The position numbers and the translations under genes are program-made. The notes beneath the pieces are model-generated. The model was not told the origin of the DNA, did no database searches, and saw only the letters and a program-made list of their open reading frames with translations. Source: Oscillospiraceae bacterium (GTDB lineage Bacteria > Bacillota > Clostridia > Oscillospirales > Ruminococcaceae). From it: a DNA stretch of 50,762 bases. Of the stretch, positions 30,082-38,955 are shown one piece after another. Where the stretch lies: contig JAFSDS010000068.1 in the NCBI GenBank assembly GCA_017436125.1, positions 1-50,762 on the forward strand, in the 5' to 3' direction. Position 1 is the stretch's first letter. Each line of letters starts with the position of its first letter.

Positions 30082-30870
30082 CTATTCGTTTTTATATGCT
30101 TCATTCTGGGGAATCATTATTATCTCGTTAAGGTGCCCGATTATAAACCTCTGTGCCTCGATATTATAATAGTTTTTGCTGTATTCACGGTAGAACTTAT
30201 TTATTTCCCAAAAATTTTCGATTCCGAGGGATGTTCCCTTTTCTGTTGGAACGCGGTTTTTGGTTTTTGTTTTTTCGTCAAAAACAAGTTCAAGATATCC
30301 GTGCTCAAGAAGATATTTAGTTATCTGGACCGGGGTTATCTTTTCTCTTCCTGCCGCTTCGTTTATTCTTTTTGCAAGAAGCTTTACTCCGACGGGATCT
30401 TTTGTAACCTCGATTTTTTCAAGGACTTCCGGCCTAAATCCATGATTTCTCACTTTCTTTGCGGCGGCCCTTTCGGTATTTACTATATCCGAAAGCTTTT
30501 TTGCAGAAAGCAATTTTTCAAGGCTGGTAAAAGCCTTTGCGTAAACGCCTCCGCATTCCCGGATTATCGGAGTATCGAGTTTTTTCCATTCCTCAATTTC
30601 AAAACGGTAATAATTCATATTTCCGTTTTTGGAAGGAAGGGATTTTATCTCTTCCCTTTTAACAACTTCTGTCTTTGATATCTTTCCGTAATAGCGGATA
30701 CAGCCGTCCTCATCACCGAAAGTTCCCGCAGGAAGATAAAGGGCGATATATTCCACCGGAAGCATGCTTTTCGGGATGACCGCTTCCGGTATATGATAAA
30801 ACTTTTCTTCAAAGTTAACTTCAAACTGTTTTCTGTTTTTAACTGTTCCGATAAGTACTTCGTGTTCCAT
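30082..30870 (-). CDS. Protein of unknown function
   Basis: 262 residues, no signal or membrane segment. The N-terminal half is beta-rich (VEYIALYLPAGTFGDEDGCI, YYRFEIEEWKKLD); the middle has a helical Lys-rich linker; and residues about 165-215 (LAKRINEAAGREKITPVQIT, then KYLLEHGYLEL) look like a winged helix of the kind seen at the C-terminus of phage antirepressors. This could be a nucleic-acid binding protein. I do not recognise a named family. The start ATG at 30870 has only a weak AAGGG upstream. It has its own promoter and terminator. Confidence 0.75.
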   Translation of the reverse strand: MEHEVLIGTVKNRKQFEVNFEEKFYHIPEAVIPKSMLPVEYIALYLPAGTFGDEDGCIRYYGKISKTEVVKREEIKSLPSKNGNMNYYRFEIEEWKKLDTPIIRECGGVYAKAFTSLEKLLSAKKLSDIVNTERAAAKKVRNHGFRPEVLEKIEVTKDPVGVKLLAKRINEAAGREKITPVQITKYLLEHGYLELVFDEKTKTKNRVPTEKGTSLGIENFWEINKFYREYSKNYYNIEAQRFIIGHLNEIIMIPQNEAYKNE

Positions 30871-30902
30871 AAATGCACGCCCTTTTTACTTTCTATAAGG
30901 TT

Positions 30903-30931
30903 AAAATATTACAATTATTATATTGCGTCAA
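30903..30931 (-). promoter_or_regulatory. Promoter of the 30082 gene
   Basis: Minus strand TTGACG (30926-30931), 17 bp, TATTTT (30903-30908). Confidence 0.6.
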
Positions 30932-31061
30932 GCGATATAATTCTTTTTGTCTATTATGCACATATAATTTTAGGATTTTATAGTTAAAAAGCCGAAAAAA
31001 ATATTTTTCTGCCTTTTTTTGATTTTAATTACAAAATTCGTTAAAATATTCATATACTTTG

Positions 31062-31090
31062 TTGTTTTTTTGTAGAATTTTAACTAAAAT
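31062..31090 (+). promoter_or_regulatory. Candidate promoter of xpt
   Basis: TTGTTT (31062-31067), 17 bp, TAAAAT (31085-31090). A second candidate, TTGAAA (31093) with TATAAA (31114), has a 15-bp spacer. Confidence 0.45.
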
Positions 31091-31185
31091 GCTTGAAATT
31101 TTAAAAAAATCAGTATAAACTTAAAACAAGTTTTTAATATTTTATAGCGTATCAAATCCAACTGTTTTTGAGGAGGCCGTCTTCT

Positions 31186-31767
31186 ATGAAAATTCTTGAA
31201 GAAAGAATCTTAAAAGATGGAGTAGTGCGCGCCGGTAATGTCCTGAAGGTTGATTGCTTTTTAAATCACCAGATGGACATTTCTCTTTTTCAGGATATGG
31301 CAAAAGAATGGAAAAAACGTTTTGCCGATAAAAAGATCAACAAAATCCTGACTATTGAAGCTTCCGGCATCGCTATTGCCTGCATTGCAGCAACCGAATT
31401 TGACAATATTCCTGTTGTTTTTGCAAAAAAAAACGAAAGCCTTAACATCGACGGAGAAATATATTCTTCAAAAGTTTCTTCTTTCACCAAAAAACGCGTT
31501 TATGACGTTTTTGTAAGTAAAAAATACCTCACCCCTGAAGACCATGTTCTTATTATTGATGACTTCCTTGCAGTCGGAAGTGCACTTAACGGTCTTATCG
31601 ATATAGTCGAACAGTCCGGCGCAACCGTTGAAGGACTTGGTATTGCCATTGAAAAAGGATTCCAGGGCGGCGGAGATAAACTCCGCGAAAAAGGATATCA
31701 GCTTGAATCCCTTGCGATCGTTGATGTTCTTGATGCGGAAAACGGAACCATCAAATTCCGTGAATAA
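31186..31767 (+). CDS. xpt: Xanthine phosphoribosyltransferase
   Basis: 193 residues, family length. It converts xanthine and PRPP to XMP for purine salvage. The PRPP site is [12 protein letters not shown] (about 124-135), and the flanking stretches [19 protein letters not shown] and [20 protein letters not shown] match Bacillus-type Xpt. The start is the ATG at 31186, 9 nt after AGGAGG; a TTG at 31168 would come before that site. The next gene is a BMP-family nucleoside-binding lipoprotein 76 bp downstream, and no terminator is obvious between them, so salvage and uptake are probably co-expressed. Confidence 0.95.
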   Translation: MKILEERILKDGVVRAGNVLKVDCFLNHQMDISLFQDMAKEWKKRFADKKINKILTIEASGIAIACIAATEFDNIPVVFAKKNESLNIDGEIYSSKVSSFTKKRVYDVFVSKKYLTPEDHVLIIDDFLAVGSALNGLIDIVEQSGATVEGLGIAIEKGFQGGGDKLREKGYQLESLAIVDVLDAENGTIKFRE

Positions 31768-31843
31768 TTATTGTTAAGAATGCATTGAAAGTGCATTTTT
31801 ATAAAAAGCTTTTAAAAAAAGCACAAATATTAGGAGGAAAAGC

Positions 31844-33025
31844 ATGAAAAAATTTCTCGCTCTTATTCTTGCACTTGTTATGGTTCTTTCTTTCGCAGCA
31901 TGCGGAAATGAAGAAACCCCCAACGGAAACGATGATTCCGAAGTTCTTACCAACGAAAACATCAAAATCGGTTTTGTACACGTAAGTGACCCTTCCGACA
32001 TGGGCTACACCTACAACCACGATCTCGGAACCTGGAAAATGGCTGAAAACCTTGGCATTTCCGAAGATCAGATCATCAACAAATACAACATCGGCGAAGA
32101 CGAAGGCTGCGCAACCGCTATCGAAGAACTTGTCGAAGCAGGATGCGACATCATCTTTGCAACCTCTTTCGGTCACGGTGACTACATGACTGAAGCAGCA
32201 GCAAACCATCCCGAAATCCAGTTCTGCCATGCAACCGGTGCACAGGCAGCAGGCTCCGGCCTTTCCAACTATCACAACTATTTCACCTCCATTTACGAAG
32301 CACGTTATATCGCAGGCGTTGCAGCCGGCCTTAAACTCAACGAGCTTATCGCAAACGGCACCATCACCGAAGACGAAGCAGTTATCGGTTATGTTGCAGC
32401 ATTCTATTTTGAAGAAGTTATTTCCGGTTTCTCCGCATTCTATCTTGGCGCACGTTCTGTTTGCCCTTCCGCAACCATGATCACTCTTAAAGCTGACTCC
32501 TGGTCCGACCCTGTTAAAGAAGGTCAGATCGCACAGTCCCTTATCGATCAGGGCGCTGTTCTCATCAGCCAGCATTCCGACAACACTTCCCCTGCAACCA
32601 CTGCTGAAGCAGCAGGCCTTTTCCACTGCGGCTATAACTCCGATATGAGCGAAGCAGCCCCCAAAGCATCCATCATCTCCGCACGTGCTGACTGGTCCAT
32701 TTATCTCACCTATGCTGTACAGTGCGTTCTTGACGGTGAAGAGATCGTTACCGACTGGTGCGAAGGTTATGCTGAAGGCGCAAACTTCACCAGCCCTCTT
32801 AACGAAGCTGTTGCTGCTCCCGGCACTGCAGAAAAACTTGAAGAAGTTGCAAACGGCATCAAAGACGGTTCCGTTCATGTATTTGCAGGTCCTTGGTCCG
32901 GTTACTATGTATGGGATAACACCCCCTTTGAATGTGCTGAAGGCGAATGGGTAGAAGAATCCGAAACCCAGTCCGCTCCTTACTTCGGCTACATCATCGA
33001 TGGCATTACCCGCCTTGACGCATAA
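31844..33025 (+). CDS. BMP-family substrate-binding lipoprotein of a nucleoside ABC transporter
   Basis: 393 residues. The signal peptide ends in the lipobox SFAAC at Cys20, giving a membrane-anchored outer-surface protein. The mature part is a two-lobed BMP/Med/PnrA binding domain (IKIGFVHVSDPSDMGYTYNH, DIIFATSFGHGDYMTEAA, ADWSIYLTYAVQCVLDGE), a family that binds purine nucleosides. Its ABC partners are the genes at 33194, 34729 and 35826. The start ATG has TAGGAGGA upstream. A strong hairpin follows, which would reduce expression of the downstream parts relative to this protein, as is usual. Confidence 0.93.
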   Translation: MKKFLALILALVMVLSFAACGNEETPNGNDDSEVLTNENIKIGFVHVSDPSDMGYTYNHDLGTWKMAENLGISEDQIINKYNIGEDEGCATAIEELVEAGCDIIFATSFGHGDYMTEAAANHPEIQFCHATGAQAAGSGLSNYHNYFTSIYEARYIAGVAAGLKLNELIANGTITEDEAVIGYVAAFYFEEVISGFSAFYLGARSVCPSATMITLKADSWSDPVKEGQIAQSLIDQGAVLISQHSDNTSPATTAEAAGLFHCGYNSDMSEAAPKASIISARADWSIYLTYAVQCVLDGEEIVTDWCEGYAEGANFTSPLNEAVAAPGTAEKLEEVANGIKDGSVHVFAGPWSGYYVWDNTPFECAEGEWVEESETQSAPYFGYIIDGITRLDA

Positions 33026-33038
33026 TTATTTTTCCAAT

Positions 33039-33078
33039 AAATTGGGGCCGTTTTTATGGCGGCCCCAATTTGATTTTT
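33039..33078 (+). terminator. Hairpin between binding protein and ABC ATPase, probable partial terminator
   Basis: 12-bp perfect stem AAATTGGGGCCG / CGGCCCCAATTT (33039-33071) with T-run after. A further imperfect hairpin lies at about 33080-33140. Confidence 0.75.
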
Positions 33079-33193
33079 TCCGGAAATGAAAAAACGGAGA
33101 AAAAGGTGTTTTTCCTTCGTTTTTTGACTTTCGGAAAATTGTTTTTTTCCAAAAGTTTTATTATTTAATCTTTTTTTGAGGAAGGGTGGTTTT

Positions 33194-34729
33194 TTGGAAA
33201 ACGCTGCAATACAGCTTAAAAATCTTACCAAAAAATTCGGAAGCGTTATCGCAAACGATAACGTAAGCCTCGAGATACGCCGCGGCGAAATTCTTGCTCT
33301 TTTGGGCGAAAACGGAAGCGGCAAAACAACTCTTATGAATATGCTCTCCGGTATCTATTATCCGGACGGAGGCCAGATTTTTGTTGACGGGAAAGAAGTT
33401 ATCATCGGTTCCCCGAAAGAGGCTTTTGACCTTGGCATTGGTATGATACATCAGCATTTTAAACTTGTTGACGTTCTTACCGCCGCAGAAAACATGGTGC
33501 TCGGCATCAAAGAAAACGGCCGTCTTAACACCAAGACCATCGGCGACAAGATGAAAAAAATCTGTGAACAGTATGGTTTTAATGTTGACCCCGATAAAAA
33601 GATCTATGATATGTCTGTTTCTGAAAAGCAGACTGTTGAGATTGTAAAAATGCTTTACCGCGGCGCGGATGTTCTTATTCTTGACGAACCTACCGCTGTT
33701 CTTACTCCTCAGGAAACCACAAAGCTTTTTGCAATTCTCCGCAACATGAAAAAAGACGGAAAATCCGTTGTTATCATCACCCATAAGCTCAACGAGGTTA
33801 TGGAACTTTCCGACCGCGTTTCCGTTCTCCGCAAAGGCGTTCATGTCGGCGACTTCAATACTTCCGAAACCAATCCCCAGGAGCTTACCAACCTTATGGT
33901 AGGCCATGCGGTTACCCTCAATATTGAAAGGACCAAATGCGAAAATCCCGTAAAACGTCTTGAAATCAAAAATCTTTGCTGCGTCAACGATGACGGTGTA
34001 AAGGTTCTTGATGACATCAATTTTGAGGCATATTCCGGCGAAGTTCTCGGTATTGCAGGTATTTCCGGATGCGGACAGAAGGAGCTTCTTGAAGGCATCG
34101 CAGGTCTTCAGAAAGTCAGCGGCAGCATAGAGTTCTATCCTCCGGACGGTTCCGAAAAGAAGGAGCTTAACGGTAAATCCCCCAAAGAAATCATCAAATG
34201 CGGCATTGCCCTTTCCTTTGTTCCGGAGGACCGCCTCGGTATGGGTCTTATCGGCAACATGGACCTTGCCGACAACATGATGCTCCGCAGCTACAACAAA
34301 GGCAAATCCCCTTTTGCGGACAGAAAAACCCCCGCAAAACTTGCAGAAAAAGTTGTTGATGAACTCGAAGTCGTAACTCCGGGCATCAATGTTCCGGTCC
34401 GTAACCTTTCCGGCGGTAACGTTCAGAAGATTCTCGTCGGACGTGAGATTGCATCCGACCCTTCCGTTCTCATGAGCGCTTATGCCGTCCGCGGACTTGA
34501 TATCAACACTTCCTATACAATTTATAACCTTATGAACGAACAGAAAAACAATGGCTGTGCCGTTATTTACGTTGGCGAAGACCTTGACGTCCTTGTTGAA
34601 CTTTGCGACAGGATTCTTGTTCTTTGCGGAGGCAAAGTAAGCGGCATTGTTGACGGAAGAACCACCACTAAAGAAGAGGTCGGTCTTCTTATGACCAGTC
34701 TTGGCGGCGGAAAGGAGGATAATCTTTAA
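33194..34729 (+). CDS. ABC transporter ATP-binding protein, nucleoside uptake (two ABC domains)
   Basis: 511 residues with tandem ABC domains, as in RbsA-type and NupA/YufO proteins. The first has a good Walker A GENGSGKTT (38-46), Q-loop HQHF, an atypical signature (DMSVSEKQTVEI instead of LSGGQ) and Walker B ILDEPTAVLT. The second has a degenerate Walker A (ISGCGQKEL), a proper LSGGNVQK signature and a modified Walker B region (SVLMSAYAVRGLD). This asymmetry is normal for the group: only one site is fully active. The start is a TTG at 33194 after GGAAGGGTGG; the TTG at 33176 is in front of that site. It overlaps the next gene by one base. Confidence 0.92.
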   Translation: MENAAIQLKNLTKKFGSVIANDNVSLEIRRGEILALLGENGSGKTTLMNMLSGIYYPDGGQIFVDGKEVIIGSPKEAFDLGIGMIHQHFKLVDVLTAAENMVLGIKENGRLNTKTIGDKMKKICEQYGFNVDPDKKIYDMSVSEKQTVEIVKMLYRGADVLILDEPTAVLTPQETTKLFAILRNMKKDGKSVVIITHKLNEVMELSDRVSVLRKGVHVGDFNTSETNPQELTNLMVGHAVTLNIERTKCENPVKRLEIKNLCCVNDDGVKVLDDINFEAYSGEVLGIAGISGCGQKELLEGIAGLQKVSGSIEFYPPDGSEKKELNGKSPKEIIKCGIALSFVPEDRLGMGLIGNMDLADNMMLRSYNKGKSPFADRKTPAKLAEKVVDELEVVTPGINVPVRNLSGGNVQKILVGREIASDPSVLMSAYAVRGLDINTSYTIYNLMNEQKNNGCAVIYVGEDLDVLVELCDRILVLCGGKVSGIVDGRTTTKEEVGLLMTSLGGGKEDNL

Positions 34730-35826
34730 TGATTTCTGAAAACACAAAAAAAGAGCCTCTTGTCCGTATTGCAAAACGCGCAGAGCTTTCTCCAAAAAAA
34801 GCAGCGCTTGTTAGATTTTCTTCCATAATCGTTGCGCTTCTTATCGGCGGACTTCTTATCCTTGCTCTTGGATATAACCCCATTTCTGTTTACGGCGGAA
34901 TCATAGAAGGTTCCCTTCTCACTCCTACTGCTCTTAAAGCGACCGCAAAAATAGCCGTTCCCCTTCTCGGAGCTGCTCTTGCAATTGCTCCCGCATTTAG
35001 GATGAAGTTTTGGAACTGCGGCGCCGAAGGTCAGATAACTGTCGGTGCAATTGCTTCCACCTATTTTGCACTTTATCATGTGGGTGACCTTCCCGCTCCG
35101 GTATTTTTTGTTGTTACTTTCATCGTTTCCGCAATTTTCGGCGGACTTTGGGGCCTTATTCCCGCTTTCTTCAAAGCAAGATGGGGCACCAACGAAACCC
35201 TTTTCACCCTTATGCTCAACTATATCGCCATCGGTTTTGTAAAATATCTTCGTATTGGCCCCTGGATGGATAAAGGCCAGATGTTCCCGAAGGTACCGAT
35301 GTTCGACAGAGCCGCAAGACTTCCGGATGTATTCGGAGTTCACATTGGCTGGATAATCGTTCTTCTCCTCGTTGTTTTCACCTATATTTATATGACCCGC
35401 ACCAAACACGGTTATGAGATCGCCGTAGTAGGCGAAAGCGTTTCCACCGCAAGATATTCCGGCATGAACGTTGCAAAGATCATTATGAGAACAATGTTCA
35501 TCTCCGGTGCTGTTGCAGGTATCGTCGGCTGGATGCTCGCTCTTGGAACAAACTACACCCTCAGTGATACCACCGCAAACGGATACGGATTTACCGCAAT
35601 CGTTGTTGCGTGGCTTGCAAAACTCAATCCGTTTGTAATGGTACTTATTTCCGCATTCCTTGCTGTTCTTCAAAAAGGTTCCAACAGCATCCAGACAAAC
35701 TTCGGAATTCCGGCATCCGCATCCGAAGTTCTTACCGGACTTATCCTTCTCTGTATGCTCGGAAGCGAATTCTTTATCAACTACCGCTTCGTTTTCCGCA
35801 AAAAATCTGTTGGAGGTGACGACTGA
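34729..35826 (+). CDS. ABC transporter permease, nucleoside uptake (first subunit)
   Basis: 365 residues with about ten hydrophobic segments, family BPD_transp_2. It forms the membrane channel with the product of the next gene. Typical stretches are RMKFWNCGAEGQITVGAIAS and the coupling-loop-like region RYSGMNVAKIIMRTMFISGA that contacts the ATPase. It begins at ATG 34729 in the sequence TAATG, overlapping the ATPase stop by one base, which indicates coupling. The closest type is YufP/NupB. The final residues are basic. Confidence 0.93.
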   Translation: MISENTKKEPLVRIAKRAELSPKKAALVRFSSIIVALLIGGLLILALGYNPISVYGGIIEGSLLTPTALKATAKIAVPLLGAALAIAPAFRMKFWNCGAEGQITVGAIASTYFALYHVGDLPAPVFFVVTFIVSAIFGGLWGLIPAFFKARWGTNETLFTLMLNYIAIGFVKYLRIGPWMDKGQMFPKVPMFDRAARLPDVFGVHIGWIIVLLLVVFTYIYMTRTKHGYEIAVVGESVSTARYSGMNVAKIIMRTMFISGAVAGIVGWMLALGTNYTLSDTTANGYGFTAIVVAWLAKLNPFVMVLISAFLAVLQKGSNSIQTNFGIPASASEVLTGLILLCMLGSEFFINYRFVFRKKSVGGDD

Positions 35827-36809
35827 TGGATACTTTGCTTAACTTTATTGTTGCAGCTGTTCTTGCCGCCACTCCCCTTCTTTTCGGTGCTATTGGTGAG
35901 ATTCTTACCGAAAAAAGCGGTAACCTCAACCTCGGTGTTGAAGGTATGATGTTCATGGGCGGTGTTGCCGGTCTTGCCGGAACTTATTATTATGAAAAAG
36001 CAGTTGTTGAACCCAACGCTGTTGTTTCCATTATCATCGGCGTTGTCTGTGCCTTCCTTTGCGCAATGTTCGGCGCATTTATCTACAGCTTTCTTACTAT
36101 CACCCTTCGTGCAAACCAGAACGTAACCGGTCTTGCCCTTACTACATTCGGTACCGGCTTCGGTAACTTCTTCGGCGAAATCATGGGAAACGCAGCCGGC
36201 GGCTATGTTTCCGTTGGAACTGTTATTAAAGCAGCTTTTGACGAAGGCATCCCGGTGCTCAAAGATATCCCCGTAATCGGAAAACTCTTTTTCGATTATA
36301 ACTTCATGGTATATCTTGCTCTTGCACTTACCATAATTCTTGCCTACTTCCTTACCAAGACAAAAACCGGTCTTAACCTTCGCGCGGTTGGTGAAAACCC
36401 CGCAACAGCAGACGCGGTCGGTATCAACGTAACTCTTTACAAATACCTTGCTACCTGCATCGGCGGCGGCATAAGCGGTCTTGGCGGTCTTTATATCGTA
36501 ATGAACTCCGCCAACGGAACCGGCGGTGTTTGGGTACATAACAGCATAAGCGGCTATGGCTGGCTTGCGGTTGCCATCGTTATCTTTGCAACCTGGAGTC
36601 CTCTTAAAGCCGTTATCTGCTCCCTTATCATCGGTTCTCTTTCCGTTATCCCCTATTACTATCAGATCCCGTTCATTCATTCCGCAATTTATGAGATCTT
36701 CCCCTATATCGCAACCGTTGCTGTTCTCATCATGATGATCTTCCGCAAAAAGAAGAGCAACCTTCCTCCTGCAAGCCTTGGCCTTGCATATTTCCGCGAG
36801 GAAAGATAA
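35826..36809 (+). CDS. ABC transporter permease, nucleoside uptake (second subunit)
   Basis: 327 residues with about eight membrane segments, family BPD_transp_2 and similar to YufQ/NupC. Conserved stretches include EKSGNLNLGVEGMMFMGG, TLRANQNVTGLALTTFG and GLNLRAVGENPATADAVGIN. It begins at ATG 35826 in TGATG, sharing a base with the previous stop. It closes the transport operon with a terminator following. The gene set binding protein, ATPase and two permeases is complete. Confidence 0.93.
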   Translation: MDTLLNFIVAAVLAATPLLFGAIGEILTEKSGNLNLGVEGMMFMGGVAGLAGTYYYEKAVVEPNAVVSIIIGVVCAFLCAMFGAFIYSFLTITLRANQNVTGLALTTFGTGFGNFFGEIMGNAAGGYVSVGTVIKAAFDEGIPVLKDIPVIGKLFFDYNFMVYLALALTIILAYFLTKTKTGLNLRAVGENPATADAVGINVTLYKYLATCIGGGISGLGGLYIVMNSANGTGGVWVHNSISGYGWLAVAIVIFATWSPLKAVICSLIIGSLSVIPYYYQIPFIHSAIYEIFPYIATVAVLIMMIFRKKKSNLPPASLGLAYFREER

Positions 36810-36822
36810 CAGAATACAGTCT

Positions 36823-36853
36823 AAAAAAGCCGCCCATTAAGGACGGCTTTTTC
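36823..36853 (+). terminator. Terminator of the nucleoside uptake operon
   Basis: AAAAAAGCCGCCC / GGACGGCTTTTT stem with one G-T pair, ATTAA loop and T-run. Confidence 0.8.
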
Positions 36854-36957
36854 TTTTATTTTTTATCACCAAAATATGTTTTTTCCTTAAAAATCTTTTA
36901 ATTTCTGTAAAAAACCGACCATTTTTATCCAAAAATAATAACAAATTGTTAATTCCC

Positions 36958-36986
36958 TTGAATTTAGCTGCGTTTTCCTGTATAAT
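36958..36986 (+). promoter_or_regulatory. Sigma-A promoter of the M23 peptidase gene
   Basis: TTGAAT (36958-36963), 17 bp, TATAAT (36981-36986). Confidence 0.8.
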
Positions 36987-37025
36987 ACATTATGTATTTT
37001 TATGTAAAGTGAGGTGCATGCTTGA

Positions 37026-38756
37026 TTGTCAGTCAAACCTGCCAATGATAAAAAGACAAGTTTTGATTCAGCCATTGAGAAATTGTATCTCCGTATTTAT
37101 GAGTTTTTCTATATAACGGGAATTCGTTTTATCCGCCAGATCCGCGGCGGATATCATTTTGTAATAAAGCAGATTAATTATATTTCTGAAGGTATAAAAG
37201 ACTTTTTGCTCCATACCGGACGAAGAGCATACACTTCGGTTAAAAACTTCCTTACCGGAAAATATCACGCATTCCTGTCATACAGCAATAAGGCTGCCCA
37301 TGCTTTTGTTGTTCTTAAAAACACAAAAAAATCCAGCCGAAAAGAACAGCTTAAAGCCGTTAAAACGGTTATAGAATGCTGGGGTGTTCTTGTATGGAAA
37401 ATATTCTGTACTATTTTCAACTATGCCGCTCCCATTCTCGCCGCAATTCTTCTTGCTGTTACGATAGAATATTTTTCTTCTCTTCAATACGGACTTGCGT
37501 ATGAATCAAACGGAAAAACCCTTGCATACATTGCAGACGAAAAAGTTTATAACGATGCAGAACAGATAATCCGCTCCCGTTCTTTCAGCGAAACCGGCGA
37601 GTTAGGTTCCTTTTCTCCCCAGTTTTCTGTTGTCCCGGTAAGCAGCCTTGAGCTTACCGAAGCGGAGGAACTTGCAAACATCATACTTGAAAATTCCGGA
37701 ATGAGCGTTTATGAAGGATACGGACTTTATGTTGACGACGAATTCATTGGCTCCACCGATGAATCCGATAACCTTCTTCTTCTCCTTAATGAATACCGGG
37801 AACAGTTCCGCGAAGAGGGCGACAATGAATCCAAGCTCCAGTTCAAACAAAAGGTTGCCATTGTTGACGGTGTTTACCCGACTTCTTCCATCATGGCAAT
37901 GTCGGAATTCAGAAACCTTGTTAACAGCGAAGTTGAGGGTGAAAAGGTCCACGTTATCGAAGCGGGCGAATCCCCTTCTCTTGTTGCAAGTATGTATGAC
38001 CTTTATTATCCCGACCTTGTTGCCATGAACCCGAGCCTTGCCGAAAACCCAACCGTAAGAGTCGGCCAGGAGCTTATTGTTTCAAAATCCGTTTCTTTCC
38101 TCACCGTAACATCCACAAGACGTGAGGTCTATACCGAAGAGGTCCCCTATCCTGTAAATGTTACAAAGAGTGATAAATACTATAACACCTATTCCAAGAT
38201 CACCAAGAAAGGTGTTCCGGGTGAACAGCTTGTTACCGCTTTTGTTACTTATGAAGACGGCGTTGCTGTTTCAAAACAGGTTCTTGCAACAGAAATTATT
38301 ACCGAACCTATTGCCGCAGAAAAAGTAGTCGGAACAAAGAACCCGATCTATTCCGTAGGAAACTCCTCCGGAACAAGCAAAGGATTTATCTGGCCCACCA
38401 ACAAAGCCGGCGCGCGTGTCAGCTGCGAGATCTGGGGCTACCGCGGACATACCGGTATGGATATTACCGGTACCGGAAAAGGTTCTCCCATTTATGCTTC
38501 TGCAGCGGGCAAAGTTGTTAAGGTAAAATGGGGTTCTTCCGGATACGGATACCACATCATCATCGACCACGGCGGCGGCATCCAGACCCTTTATGCACAC
38601 TGCAGCAACATGTATGTCAAAGTCGGTCAATATGTAAACCAGGGCGACGTCATTGCCGCTATGGGATCTACGGGCAACTCCACCGGTACTCATCTTCATT
38701 TCGAGATAAGGATAAACGGTCAGTATGCAAACCCGAGAAACTACATATCCAAATAA
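37026..38756 (+). CDS. M23-family peptidoglycan endopeptidase with LysM and G5 domains
   Basis: 576 residues. It probably cuts peptidoglycan cross-links outside the cell. A long N-terminal cytoplasmic part (1-120, basic and aromatic) precedes one membrane helix (about 124-150). Then come a helical linker, a LysM domain (about 308-353, VIEAGESPSLVASMYDL), a G5 domain (about 356-438) and the M23 domain (453-576). Zinc ligands are His475 and Asp479 (HTGMD) and His558 (HLHFE), with His525 (LYAHC) as the other catalytic residue. The start is a TTG at 37026, 9 nt after GAGGTG; the ATG at 37018 is in another frame. The N-terminal 120 residues are not a signal I recognise. Confidence 0.92.
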   Translation: MSVKPANDKKTSFDSAIEKLYLRIYEFFYITGIRFIRQIRGGYHFVIKQINYISEGIKDFLLHTGRRAYTSVKNFLTGKYHAFLSYSNKAAHAFVVLKNTKKSSRKEQLKAVKTVIECWGVLVWKIFCTIFNYAAPILAAILLAVTIEYFSSLQYGLAYESNGKTLAYIADEKVYNDAEQIIRSRSFSETGELGSFSPQFSVVPVSSLELTEAEELANIILENSGMSVYEGYGLYVDDEFIGSTDESDNLLLLLNEYREQFREEGDNESKLQFKQKVAIVDGVYPTSSIMAMSEFRNLVNSEVEGEKVHVIEAGESPSLVASMYDLYYPDLVAMNPSLAENPTVRVGQELIVSKSVSFLTVTSTRREVYTEEVPYPVNVTKSDKYYNTYSKITKKGVPGEQLVTAFVTYEDGVAVSKQVLATEIITEPIAAEKVVGTKNPIYSVGNSSGTSKGFIWPTNKAGARVSCEIWGYRGHTGMDITGTGKGSPIYASAAGKVVKVKWGSSGYGYHIIIDHGGGIQTLYAHCSNMYVKVGQYVNQGDVIAAMGSTGNSTGTHLHFEIRINGQYANPRNYISK

Positions 38757-38760
38757 CATT

Positions 38761-38795
38761 AAAAAGCTCTCTTTTAAAAAAGGGAGCTTTTTTAT
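38761..38795 (+). terminator. Terminator of the M23 gene
   Basis: AGCTCTCTTTT / AAAAGGGAGCT stem with one G-T pair and AA loop (38765-38788), T-run after. Confidence 0.8.
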
Positions 38796-38860
38796 TTGAC
38801 TTCTAAAACATTGATTTGTTTGAATAATTATATAAATATATATAATATATGCTTTACTGC

Positions 38861-38889
38861 TTGAAAGCTTTGCAAAAATATGATATTAT
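38861..38889 (+). promoter_or_regulatory. Sigma-A promoter of murA
   Basis: TTGAAA (38861-38866), 17 bp, TATTAT (38884-38889) with TGA extension. The leader holds a short hairpin (38900-38927) with arms CTTTGT / ACAAAG. Confidence 0.75.
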
Positions 38890-38955
38890 AATTATAACTG
38901 TAACCATCTTTGTTTTTACAAAGTTACAATAAATAAATTTTAAGGGGATAGAACA

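Larger units (their letters stand above)
30871..31185. other. 315-bp AT-rich divergent region between the 30082 gene and xpt
   Basis: No gene seen. It contains one promoter for each side (30903-30931 minus, 31062-31090 plus). The purine riboswitch core (pairing arms with the two conserved loops) was looked for and not found, nor any copy of the PurBox CGAACA. Confidence 0.6.

Noticed and set aside
30961-31185. Purine riboswitch upstream of xpt
   Set aside because: Looked for because xpt often has one; the conserved loop bases and arms could not be found in this AT-rich leader.
31799-34795. Two long minus-strand frames (359 and 544 codons) opposite the nucleoside transporter genes
   Set aside because: They mirror the coding strand of well-identified genes, and their residue make-up (many Cys, Phe, Asn) is that of antisense translation caused by strong codon bias.
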